From an uncultured Prevotella sp. (lineage in GTDB: Bacteria; Bacteroidota; Bacteroidia; Bacteroidales; Bacteroidaceae), in assembly GCA_946415755.1 (NCBI GenBank), contig CAMKTS010000011.1:1-64000 (forward strand): 64,000 bases of DNA, given 5' to 3'. Under the pieces are notes generated by a model. The model saw only the letters and a list, made by a program, of their open reading frames with translations. It searched no databases and was not told where the DNA came from. Each line of letters begins with the position of its first letter. The first letter of the stretch is position 1. The position numbers and the translations under genes are program-made. This document shows, in pieces, positions 55,101 to 61,932 of the stretch.

Positions 55101-56659
55101 TTCTTCAGCGACTTCACGAAGATGGCATCCGTGGCATTGGTATGGTCGCTGGCAAACTCTCCCACCTGGTAGGTCACGCCGCCGTAGGTGTACTCGAAGG
55201 CCACGGCCAGCACCTGGTCGGTCTGCAGCGATGTCTTCAGCGATACGTAGCCGAGTGCTTTGTTCAGCGTATATTCCGAGCTGGTCAGCAGTCGTGCTGC
55301 CGCCAGTTTCTCATAGTCGACACCTCCCGTGAAGGCTCCGTCGAGCACCGACGATGTCTGGTCGATGTCGCGTGCTCCAGCATAGGTGGTAATCAGCTCA
55401 TTATACTCTCTGTTGGCATCGTTGCTGGGCACCGCCGAGGGTCCCGCACCCGCTCCCCACTTCTTTGAGGTGCTCTCTGCAAGGTCGGGCAGTGCGATGA
55501 TGTTTCGCGTATTCGACGTCGTACCCGTCTTGTTGGTCACCCAGATTTCCACACGGTTGATGGTGATGCCCGTCGTGATATTCGGCAGGCGCTGCATGGC
55601 GGCATCGTAGTGTTCGCGGAAGTATTTGGCCAGGAAGAAATGGCGGTTCTCCTCGTAGTTGGCCACGTTCAGCTCGAAGGGTGTCAGCTGTGTACCGCCT
55701 TTCGACGATACGCTCTTGGTGGTGGAGTTCTTCTGTGAGAGGACGGTCTGCAACTTCAGTTTTCCGAATTGCAGGTCGGCGCGCACGCCAAACAGACTGC
55801 TGGCACCCTTCACCAGCGAGTTGTTGGTAGGGAAGGTGACGTTTCCCGCCTCCACCAGTTTGATGATTTCATCCTCCTTGCCCTCGTAGCGCAGCTTCAG
55901 GTTCTTGGTGTCGAAGTCGAAGGTGGCATCGGTGTTGTAGTTCAGCGTCATGTTCACCTTGTCGCCCACCTTACCGGTCACGTTGAGGTTGATTTTCTCG
56001 TCAAAGTCTACGGCCTTCGTCTTGCGGTTGCTCTCCGGCAGCGAGGGGTTGTCAATGCTCTTGAAGGTAGCCCCCAGCTTCAGCTCGGCAGTACCTTGTG
56101 TCTTGATGCGCACGCCGCCGGGGCCAAAGATCTTCTCGGCGGGACCTAAGTTGAAATGCATGTCGGCAAAGTTGAACTTCTCCTTGCCTTTGGCGGCCAC
56201 GTTCTCTGCATCCTTCTTCCGGAAGAAGTTTCGCCGCTCCCTCTGTTCACTCCATTTCAGGTACTCTTCGGGGGTCATCAGCACGGGGGCATTCAGGTAG
56301 GAGTCGCCTATTTTCGATCCGATGACATACATGCCGGTAGAGTCGTTATACTCTACCTGCTGCTTGATATTCTCCGGGAATCGCAGGTCGAGTGCCGACG
56401 AGTCGAGGTCGGCCACCTCGATGGGTGCCGTCTTCTGCACCTTCCATCGCGGATGCAGCAGCGAGTCGGGAATTTCCTCCTCTTCTCTTTCCAGCACGGG
56501 CTGTGCCTTTACCTTGCTGACGGTGTCGGCAGGAAATGAGGAATGAGAGGCGAGGGATGAGGAGAGAGAGAGGAGGGATGCCGTCCGCGCCCCTGCCGTG
56601 CTCAAGGCAATGAGCAGCACGACCATGCACAAAAGTCCCACGAGACCCTTGCGCATCAT
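49130..56659 (-). CDS. sprA: SprA/Sov, type IX secretion outer-membrane translocon
   Basis: About 2509 residues, the size expected of SprA, the giant 36-strand barrel through which T9SS substrates leave the outer membrane. Signal peptide follows MMRKGLVGLLCMVVLLIALS. N-terminal LRFPENIKQQVEYNDSTGMY and FGVRADLQFGKLKLQTVLSQ are family blocks; barrel strands continue to a terminal IALKFSLTR. Around residues 1,920-1,967 a Lys/Asp/Ser/Gly repeat (KDGKDSKDG) interrupts the barrel, encoded by 18-bp DNA repeats. The stretch after the signal peptide (LLSLSSSLASHSS) is also low in complexity. The start is chosen after the GAGAAATG repeats. Confidence 0.94.
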   Translation of the reverse strand: MMRKGLVGLLCMVVLLIALSTAGARTASLLSLSSSLASHSSFPADTVSKVKAQPVLEREEEEIPDSLLHPRWKVQKTAPIEVADLDSSALDLRFPENIKQQVEYNDSTGMYVIGSKIGDSYLNAPVLMTPEEYLKWSEQRERRNFFRKKDAENVAAKGKEKFNFADMHFNLGPAEKIFGPGGVRIKTQGTAELKLGATFKSIDNPSLPESNRKTKAVDFDEKINLNVTGKVGDKVNMTLNYNTDATFDFDTKNLKLRYEGKEDEIIKLVEAGNVTFPTNNSLVKGASSLFGVRADLQFGKLKLQTVLSQKNSTTKSVSSKGGTQLTPFELNVANYEENRHFFLAKYFREHYDAAMQRLPNITTGITINRVEIWVTNKTGTTSNTRNIIALPDLAESTSKKWGAGAGPSAVPSNDANREYNELITTYAGARDIDQTSSVLDGAFTGGVDYEKLAAARLLTSSEYTLNKALGYVSLKTSLQTDQVLAVAFEYTYGGVTYQVGEFASDHTNATDAIFVKSLKNTSNNPQQFNWPLMMKNVYYLASNVEKTKFRLDIRYQSDTAGVYVSYLPPVPNTILLRALGCDRLDNNNKAHPNGYFDFVEGYTVSNGRVFFPSAEPFGTTLRNFLVSQGITDPDVLNKYVFQELYDTTRTAARQMTDKNKYQLTGQFKGTSANVISLGAYNVPQGSVVVTAGGVILSEGSDYTVDYSAGEVTILNQSIIDAGTSVNVSLESNTEYGMQRKRMFGINWEYEFSKNFQIGGTLQHLSEQALTSKVVMGAEPIKNTLWGVNINWKMESQWLTRMLNKLPLLHCTAPSQISFTGEFAQLIAGTASGTQDNASYIDDFENAKNGIDVSEPKSWVISSVPSFFTEHADRDSVTSGFNRALMAWYNIDPLFTYRSSSLTPSHIKSDLDMLSNHYMRAVYVNELYPNRDQSTYNGATNTLPILNVAFYPEERGPYNLTTDVNFNGTLRNPTQRWGGMMRKLDTNDFEAANVEYIEFWLLDPFIYTNNQGNATDYGGDLYINLGEVSEDILHDGKKFYESGMPVDGTSNFHQTAWGKVPVQATQTYAFATTSGSRALQDVGLNGLNDAEEREKPAYAAFLNQVNVSDSVRQIWTADPANDNYHYFRGSDYDALRVNILDRYKRINMPQGNSPDSDQQTEGYDTSYKTYPDVEDINQDYTLNEYERFYQYKVSIRPEDMVLGHNFITDIREAGVTLRNGTHETVKWYQFRIPLSQYSSREGGITDFTSIRFMRMFLTQFQKPIVLRFGSLELVRGEWRVYEQPLSTGSNSGTLEVSAVNIEENNDKRPVNYVLPPGISRVTDPSQPQLTEANEQALNMVVKNLSAGESKAVYRNTTLDLRKYRHMQMFVHANHLIDDATALGDDQLAVFIRMGSDYKNNYYEYVIPLKLTPDRNDYNKYNVEDCRAVWPQANMLDIELDIFTQLKKARNKARSMGTASFSTLYTDYDPNNLNNRINIMGNPSLGEVKTMMIGVRNLTGTVKSGEVWVNELRLMDVVNKGGWAASGALNVQLSDVGSINLTGKIVTEGFGGLEDGVAARTNDNYRTFSLTAQVELGKFFPDKMKVTAPFYYHIEQEITKPKYNPMDTDMELDEALDAAVTRHERDSIESIAVTKTKTTNLSLSNVRVGVKTKRHPMPYDPANFSFSYSQRRRHTSGETVVYEKDNQWRAAMNYSYTPVYKAWEPFKKSKSKSKWMALPKAFGLNWLPQNITFNTEMTRYYNELQERDMEDLGGSQVPATFNSQFLWNRDFSLRWDLTKNLHLNFQSGTQAEIEEPYSDKPINKSLYPDRYSAWKDSVWTSIKHFGRPLDYRQTFTASYQLPLNKLPIFDWMTADATYNATYNWVRGTEQADGTSLGNTISNNRQLNINGNFNMETLYNHFPFLKKVNERFKKAIPKPNKKTTKKDKNSKDSKDAKDGKDSKDGKDSKDGKDSKDGKNSKNAKDSKASKAEKSLPKNKNTFQKEIALKLDTTVTISHGKKSKRLIVTAKTKDGKPYPIKYKVVDQNKIIIKNLDSVTVMVSVTPKPPLENAWWYKPTQSIARLLMMVRTVGFSYRNTYAMSVPGFMPNVGDAFGQRTGGVMAPGLGFAFGFAGDSFLEKARDNGWLLNADSIATPAATNQTIDLQVRATLEPVRDLKIDLNASRTESRSRSIQYMYSGMPSTQTGTFNMTTISISSSLEGVGDANSGYPSKAFDRFCDALPRFQQLASARYGSDVNLYSAAVMIPAFLDTYTSSGRGSLDLIPTLTKMLPNWTIRYSGLSKLKWFNEHFKSVNLTHSYKSVFAVGSYSTSSQTASLLGWHVPTVSINESFSPLLGVDVTFLNNLTLKAEYRRTRVLNLSMTSVQINESRSSDWVIGLGYKISDFRIFGSGTTRKIKKAQSGKGKGKNQKDQVAATSSSNKKSGVNHDLNMRLDFSLRDQAAITRDIATRSSSASSGNSALKISFMADYTLSRLMTLSAYYERQTNKPLLSSSSYPTTTHDFGIALKFSLTR
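50760..50895 (-). repeat. 18-bp tandem repeat coding for the SprA KDSKDG linker
   Basis: Units of about 18 bp (CCATCCTTCGAGTCCTTA on the plus strand) recur with small changes and code for alternating KDS and KDG triplets. Confidence 0.8.
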
Positions 56660-56679
56660 CGATGCCGTATGCCATTTCT

Positions 56680-56722
56680 CATTTCTCATTTTCTCATTTC
56701 TTATTTCTCATTCCTCATTTGG
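56680..56722 (-). repeat. GAGAAATGA repeat before sprA
   Basis: On the minus strand AATGAGAAATAAGAAATGAGAA-type units fill the ruvA-sprA gap. A related TCATTCCTCATTTCCT stretch occurs within sprA codons near 56530-56560. Confidence 0.65.
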
Positions 56723-56734
56723 CGCATCGAGTCC

Positions 56735-57337
56735 TTATTTAATCTGTTTCAGTGCCAGCTTCACTACCTGTTCTACGGGCAGGTCGGGCTGTTCCTGCAG
56801 GATGGCCAGCACCACCTTCTGCGTGGGAGCCGGTGAGAAGCCCAGCATGGTGAGGGCCGATACGGCCTCGTCCTTCACGGCATTGTTCACGGGAGCGGCT
56901 ATCGTGCCACCAGCGGGAATCTCGTCGGCAATGCCCAGGGCTACAATCTTGTCGCGCAGGTCGACGATGATGCGCTGTGCCGTCATCTTTCCAATGCCCT
57001 TGATGCCCTTGATAAGGCGCTCGTCGCCGCGCGAGATGGCTCCGCACAGCTCGCTGACGCTCATCGACGAGAGCATCATCCGCGCCGTGTTGGTTCCCAC
57101 ACCGCTCACGGTGATGAGCAGTTCGAACATCTCCCGTTCCTTCTTCGACACAAAGCCATACAGCACGTGGGCATCCTCGCGAATAGCCTCGTAGACGTAC
57201 AGTTTCACCTCTTTATTGCCCTGGATGGCACTGTAGGTGGTCAGCGAAATATTCAGACCGTAGCCGATACCGGCGGTCTCGACCGTAGCCAATGCGGGGG
57301 TAAGCTCGGTCAACTCACCCTTGATGTATTCTATCAT
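56735..57337 (-). CDS. ruvA: Holliday junction branch migration protein RuvA
   Basis: 200 residues. OB-fold start [21 protein letters not shown], then the tandem helix-hairpin-helix region with [13 protein letters not shown] and [20 protein letters not shown], and the C-terminal RuvB-contacting domain after an acidic linker ([20 protein letters not shown]). It binds four-way junctions with RuvB and RuvC. It lies 75 bp upstream of sprA on the same strand. Confidence 0.95.
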   Translation of the reverse strand: MIEYIKGELTELTPALATVETAGIGYGLNISLTTYSAIQGNKEVKLYVYEAIREDAHVLYGFVSKKEREMFELLITVSGVGTNTARMMLSSMSVSELCGAISRGDERLIKGIKGIGKMTAQRIIVDLRDKIVALGIADEIPAGGTIAAPVNNAVKDEAVSALTMLGFSPAPTQKVVLAILQEQPDLPVEQVVKLALKQIK

Positions 57338-57444
57338 ACGTTCCTTTTTTGTATTAATACGATATTAGTAACGCACAGAATGGCCTTTTTATTGTATTTT
57401 CAAAAAAAACCAACCGAAATTCACGCGTTTTCATCTTTTTGTCG

Positions 57445-57452
57445 TACCTTTG
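57445..57452 (+). promoter_or_regulatory. -7 element of the secreted-protein gene
   Basis: TACCTTTG, 31 bp before the start at 57484. No good -33 at ideal spacing. Confidence 0.45.
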
Positions 57453-57483
57453 CAGGGGAAAAACTAAAAACTTACTGACATCT

Positions 57484-59484
57484 ATGAGAAGACTATTTCT
57501 TATCAGCTTATTGCTCTGGCTGCTCATACCGCTGCAACAGGCGGCAATGGCAGACAACGTAGTCGTGTTCTCCGAGACGTTCGACAAAAACACATCCACT
57601 AAAGGAGGACGCGACGGAGACTTCAACAACGGCTCGGGAACCAAGTTTACATTCGATGAGACAGGATGGACGGGTGACAACAGCACCAAGATCTATGCCG
57701 CATCGCAATGTATCCGTTTTGGAACAGGTGACGCTAACGGTGTCCTTACCACCCGCACCATCACCCTGGAGGGTACGACGGTAGCCAAGCTGACCTTCAG
57801 CGCAGCAGGATGGGGCGACAAGGGCAACGTCACCAATACGCTCACCGTGAGCGTCTCAAGCGGCGACTTGTCTGGCGACCAAGAGATTACGCTGGAGAAC
57901 AAGATTTGGAACGACTATACGGTATATGTGATAGGGGCTTCCAGCTTCCAGCTGACATTTACCGGCAAGCGCGGCTTCCTGGATGATGTGAAGGTAACCA
58001 GCATTACGGAGGTGGCAGACCCCACCGTCACGGAGTCCTGCACCTTCTGGCCGAACACCACGGAGGCTGCCTCGAAGGTCATCACCGTCACCCCGTCGCT
58101 GGGCACGGCTATCCGCTACACTACCGACGGCTCGACACCCACCACAAACCACGGCACGGAGGCCACGCTGGCCACCAACTTCAGCATCCATGCCACCACC
58201 ACGGTGAAGGCCATAGCCTACGTAGGCAATGTCACCAGCCAGGTGGTCACCAAGACCTACACCCTCGGCAACATCACCGTCAACAGCATCTTCGAGTTCA
58301 AGCAGCTGGACGATGATACCGAGGCCCGCCTCTTCCTGAGTGCTGATGCCGAGGCCCGTGTGCTGCATGCCCACGACGGCAAGTTGCTGTTCCTGCGCGA
58401 CAACACCGGCACCCTCTGCCTCGACTTCGGCACCACGGCGACGTTCAACCCCACACCGGAGCACAACCAGCACGTGGCAGGATGGATTGTCGGGCGCAAA
58501 GCAACCGACAAGGGCCTGACGAAACTCATGGCTACTGCCAACACCAACACCAACTACTTGGCACTGGCAGCTCCTGTCACGGAGGCTGATACGGAACCTA
58601 CCGTTGTCACACCCTACGGCGGCGGGCAGTTCGACTTTTCCAACTATGCGGGTGACTGGGTGACGTTCAGCGAGGCATACGTTAGCCCCGAACTCGCGGT
58701 AGAGAATGTATTCGGCACCGAGAATGTGGCCGACGAGTTCATGTACGATCAGCTGGTTGATGTCTCAGCCATCGTCGTCAGCAGTGCCAACGGCAAAGCC
58801 ACGATGGCTCCTGTGGCTTACAACGGCATCACACCTGTCGTCTACGTCCTCAACGAGGACAAAAACTACGGAGGACCCGCTACGGATATTTCCCATGCTA
58901 CCGTACGCCTCAAGCGCACACTGAGCAAGGACTACTGGAATACTCTCGTGGTGCCCTTTGAGTACAGCTCGTTCGAAGGTGAGATACGAGCCTACAGCGA
59001 CCACATCAACGGCAACACCATGCACTTCAGCAAGACAGACCAGATAGAGGCGGGACAGCCCTATCTCGTCAAGCCCAACGAAGACATCGTCGACCCTGTA
59101 TTCAGCGATATCAAGCTGTCGGCTACGCTAGCCGCCAGCATCAACAAGGGCGGCGACTACGAGTTTGTAGGTTCCTACAGCCCCGTAGAGCTGAACACCG
59201 ACAAGAGCATGCTCTTCCTCACACGCCAAGGCCAGCTGGCCTACCCCTCCAGTGAGGAGACACGCCTGATGAAGGGCTCACGCGCCTACTTCTACGTTCC
59301 CAACGGCGGCAACGCCCCCACCCTCTCCGTCGATAACGAGGATGGCACCACGTCCATTCTCATCCCTTATGCCTCATCTCTCATTTCACGAGACGATAAG
59401 GTCTACGACTTGCAGGGCCGCCGCGTCAGCAAGCCCACCAAGGGCCTCTATATTGTAAACGGCAAGAAACTCATTATTCACTAA
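57484..59484 (+). CDS. Secreted protein with chitobiase-type module and T9SS sorting-like tail
   Basis: About 666 residues. Signal peptide MRRLFLISLLLWLLIPLQQA, an N-terminal beta domain (FSETFDKNTSTKGG), and around 190-260 a chitobiase C-terminal-like module (GTAIRYTTDGSTPTTN). Further beta-rich regions follow, then a short C-terminal tail VYDLQGRRVSKPTKGLYIVNGKK, the form seen in T9SS type A sorting signals of Prevotella. The upstream neighbour on the other strand encodes SprA, although that proximity may be chance. No catalytic motif was recognised. Confidence 0.75.
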   Translation: MRRLFLISLLLWLLIPLQQAAMADNVVVFSETFDKNTSTKGGRDGDFNNGSGTKFTFDETGWTGDNSTKIYAASQCIRFGTGDANGVLTTRTITLEGTTVAKLTFSAAGWGDKGNVTNTLTVSVSSGDLSGDQEITLENKIWNDYTVYVIGASSFQLTFTGKRGFLDDVKVTSITEVADPTVTESCTFWPNTTEAASKVITVTPSLGTAIRYTTDGSTPTTNHGTEATLATNFSIHATTTVKAIAYVGNVTSQVVTKTYTLGNITVNSIFEFKQLDDDTEARLFLSADAEARVLHAHDGKLLFLRDNTGTLCLDFGTTATFNPTPEHNQHVAGWIVGRKATDKGLTKLMATANTNTNYLALAAPVTEADTEPTVVTPYGGGQFDFSNYAGDWVTFSEAYVSPELAVENVFGTENVADEFMYDQLVDVSAIVVSSANGKATMAPVAYNGITPVVYVLNEDKNYGGPATDISHATVRLKRTLSKDYWNTLVVPFEYSSFEGEIRAYSDHINGNTMHFSKTDQIEAGQPYLVKPNEDIVDPVFSDIKLSATLAASINKGGDYEFVGSYSPVELNTDKSMLFLTRQGQLAYPSSEETRLMKGSRAYFYVPNGGNAPTLSVDNEDGTTSILIPYASSLISRDDKVYDLQGRRVSKPTKGLYIVNGKKLIIH

Positions 59485-59490
59485 AAGGCT

Positions 59491-60804
59491 ATGACGACTA
59501 TGAAAAAGAAGATGTATACAAGTCCAGTAGCCCAGACTCTGGAAATGAGCATACCACAACTGATGACAGGCTCTAACCTGGTAGACAACGGCGACAGTGG
59601 TCTCGATGTCATCATCGGCAACCCTGTGCCCGGCGATGCCGGTGATGCCGCAGCACCCCTCCTCGACCCCCTGAAGCTCGTCTGGACGCTCGCCCTGCTG
59701 TTCGTCATGTCGCTCACCCTGGGCGCACAGACTGTCAAAGAACCTGCCGACATGCCTGACGATGGCAAGACGCACGCCATGACACTCTACCTCAGCAACG
59801 GCCAAACCGTGACCTACACCCTCGACCAGCTCGACCATGTCACCTACCTGCCCGGCATCGGTATGAAGGTCTACCTCAAGGATGCCGACAGCTCCGTCGA
59901 CTACCTCTTCTCACAGATGAGCAAGGTCGAGTATGCCGAGGATGCCAACAGCAACGCCAACTGGGAGGCTTTCAGCATGACCGACTTCGCCGAAGCCTGG
60001 CGACTGGAATACCCGCACCTGAACAGCAACGTGTCGGCCACCGGCAGCGAGACGAACTGCCAGGTTATCGTCAAGAGTACGCAGGACTACGGCATCACCT
60101 ACTCCTTAGAGTGGGACAACCAGAAGATTGCCAACCGCTGGACATGCTACCAGCTGCACGAGGGCAACACCCTGTCGACGGCCAGCCGCAAGGACGACTT
60201 CAAGCAAGACCCCGAAGTGGCCGTCACGGCCACCCTCGCCGACTATAGCGGCAGCGGCTTCTCGCGCGGCCATCTGTGCCCCTCTGCCGACCGTCTGTGC
60301 AGCGAGGAACAGAACAAGCAGACTTTCTTCCTCACCAATATGCAACCGCAGTACCATTCGCACAACGGCGGACTGTGGAGCCGTCTGGAGACGCAGGTAC
60401 GCGACTATGCCACCGACGACAGCAAGGTGGGTGCCCACTGCGACACGCTCTATATTGTCAAGGCTGCCACCATCACCGACAAGGTGACCATCGGCAGTGA
60501 CGAGGTCGACGGTATCTATGCCGAGAAGTGCAACGAGCGCCTGCTGGTGCCCAAGTTCTTCTATATGGCACTGCTCCACTACAACAAGGCCACCGACACC
60601 TACCATGCCCTGGCCTTCTGGACTGAGCACCTGAGCACCACACAGCCCGTGGCCAACCTCGGCGACTATGCCATCAGCATCGACGAGCTGGAGCGGCGCA
60701 CAGGCATCGACTTCTTCTGTAACCTGCCCGACGTCATCGAGACGGCCGTCGAGGCCCAAGAGCCCGACCTCTCCTTCTGGAAGCTTACCAAGTCGGCACC
60801 CTAA
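59491..60804 (+). CDS. DNA/RNA non-specific endonuclease (NUC1) with fused N-terminal small ORF
   Basis: 437 residues. The catalytic part has the NUC1 motif with RGH (SGFSRGHLCPSADR, near residue 255), then FFLTNMQPQ with the metal-binding Asn region. Residues 1-60 (KKKMYTSPVAQTLEMSIPQL to IIGNPVPGD) look like a separate small Prevotella peptide. A signal-peptide-like stretch (LVWTLALLFVMSLTLGAQ) follows internally at about 64-81. It is preceded there by a CTG codon instead of ATG, so the nuclease might use CTG or be a true fusion. It is probably secreted and degrades nucleic acid outside the cytoplasm. It lies 6 bp after the preceding secreted-protein gene. Confidence 0.82.
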   Translation: MTTMKKKMYTSPVAQTLEMSIPQLMTGSNLVDNGDSGLDVIIGNPVPGDAGDAAAPLLDPLKLVWTLALLFVMSLTLGAQTVKEPADMPDDGKTHAMTLYLSNGQTVTYTLDQLDHVTYLPGIGMKVYLKDADSSVDYLFSQMSKVEYAEDANSNANWEAFSMTDFAEAWRLEYPHLNSNVSATGSETNCQVIVKSTQDYGITYSLEWDNQKIANRWTCYQLHEGNTLSTASRKDDFKQDPEVAVTATLADYSGSGFSRGHLCPSADRLCSEEQNKQTFFLTNMQPQYHSHNGGLWSRLETQVRDYATDDSKVGAHCDTLYIVKAATITDKVTIGSDEVDGIYAEKCNERLLVPKFFYMALLHYNKATDTYHALAFWTEHLSTTQPVANLGDYAISIDELERRTGIDFFCNLPDVIETAVEAQEPDLSFWKLTKSAP

Positions 60805-60843
60805 AATATCATTTTTTAAACAAACATCAAAAAAATCTGTCTT

Positions 60844-60878
60844 TTTGTTACGCAATTCAAGAAAAAAGTGTACTTTTG
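60844..60878 (+). promoter_or_regulatory. Promoter of ddh
   Basis: TTTG (60844-60847) and TACTTTTG (60871-60878), with a rather long 23-bp spacer. Confidence 0.45.
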
Positions 60879-60919
60879 CACCCGAAATCGAGAATTTAAC
60901 CAACATAAGACTGAAAGAT

Positions 60920-61819
60920 ATGAAGAAAATCAGAGCCGCCGTAGTAGGCTACGGCAACATCGGGAAGTACACCATTCAGGCCCTAGAGGCCGCACCCGAC
61001 TTCGAAATTGCCGGTGTAGTACGCAGAAACGGAGCAGCCGACAAGCCCGCTGAGCTTGCCCCCTACGCCGTAGTCAGCAACATCCGTGAGTTGCAGGCCG
61101 TCGACGTGGCCATCCTTGCCACCCCGACCCGCTCCTGCGAAGAGTACGCCAAGCAGATACTGCCCTTGGGCATCAATACCGTCGACTCCTTCGACATCCA
61201 TACCAATATCCGTGGCTACCGCGAGCGCCTGATGGCCATCAACAAGCAGACAGGTACCGTCAGCGTCATCGCCGCAGGATGGGATCCAGGCAGCGACAGC
61301 ATCGTGCGCACCCTCATGCAGAGCCTCGCCCCGAAGGGACTCAGCTATACCAACTTCGGACCCGGCATGTCGATGGGACATAGCGTCTGCGTACGCTCGA
61401 AGGCTGGGGTGAAGAACGCCCTGTCGATGACCATCCCTCTCGGCGAAGGCATCCACCGCCGCATGGTATATGTCGAGCTGGAAGACGGCTTCACCCTTGA
61501 GCAGGTTGCCAAGGATATCAAGGCCGACCCCTACTTCGCCAGCGACGAGACACATGTCTTCCAGGTGGAGAGTGTCGACGATGTGCGTGACATGGGCCAC
61601 GGTGTCAACCTCGTGCGCAAGGGTGTCAGCGGACAAACGCAGAACCAGCGGCTGGAGTTTAACATGCAGATCAACAACCCCGCCCTCACCGGACAGGTTC
61701 TCGTCAATGTGGCACGTGCCTCCATGCGCCTGCAGCCTGGTTGCTACACCATGGTGGAGATTCCCGTCATCGACATGCTGCCCGGCGACCGTGCCGACCT
61801 CATCGAGCATCTCGTATAA
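60920..61819 (+). CDS. ddh: meso-Diaminopimelate D-dehydrogenase
   Basis: 299 residues from ATG 60920; the long upstream frame overlaps the nuclease gene and is rejected. MKKIRAAVVGYGNIGKYTIQAL is the NADP-binding Rossmann start; IAAGWDPGSDSIVRTLM, GPGMSMGHSVCVRSK and the C-terminal GCYTMVEIPVIDMLPGDR are family blocks. It reductively aminates tetrahydrodipicolinate directly to meso-DAP, a one-step route to lysine and peptidoglycan precursors. Confidence 0.93.
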   Translation: MKKIRAAVVGYGNIGKYTIQALEAAPDFEIAGVVRRNGAADKPAELAPYAVVSNIRELQAVDVAILATPTRSCEEYAKQILPLGINTVDSFDIHTNIRGYRERLMAINKQTGTVSVIAAGWDPGSDSIVRTLMQSLAPKGLSYTNFGPGMSMGHSVCVRSKAGVKNALSMTIPLGEGIHRRMVYVELEDGFTLEQVAKDIKADPYFASDETHVFQVESVDDVRDMGHGVNLVRKGVSGQTQNQRLEFNMQINNPALTGQVLVNVARASMRLQPGCYTMVEIPVIDMLPGDRADLIEHLV

Positions 61820-61843
61820 CACAGCACTGCTATGTCAGGTATT

Positions 61844-61885
61844 TTGCCGCACCCCCTCTGATTTTGGGGTTGCGGCAATTTAATT
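61844..61885 (+). terminator. Terminator after ddh
   Basis: TTGCCGCACCCC (61844-61855) pairs with GGGGTTGCGGCAA (61866-61878), followed by TTTAATT. Confidence 0.8.
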
Positions 61886-61894
61886 CCAAATTTA

Positions 61895-61926
61895 TTTGGT
61901 TTTTCGTTCTGTTTATACTACCTTTG
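61895..61926 (+). promoter_or_regulatory. Promoter of the cache-HAMP sensor gene, near-leaderless
   Basis: TTTG (61895-61898), a 20-bp spacer and TACCTTTG (61919-61926), only 6 bp before the ATG at 61933. Confidence 0.75.
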
Positions 61927-61932
61927 CAAACG

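Noticed and set aside
60668..60919. 84-residue extension of ddh
   Set aside because: It overlaps the nuclease gene in another frame and the ddh promoter.
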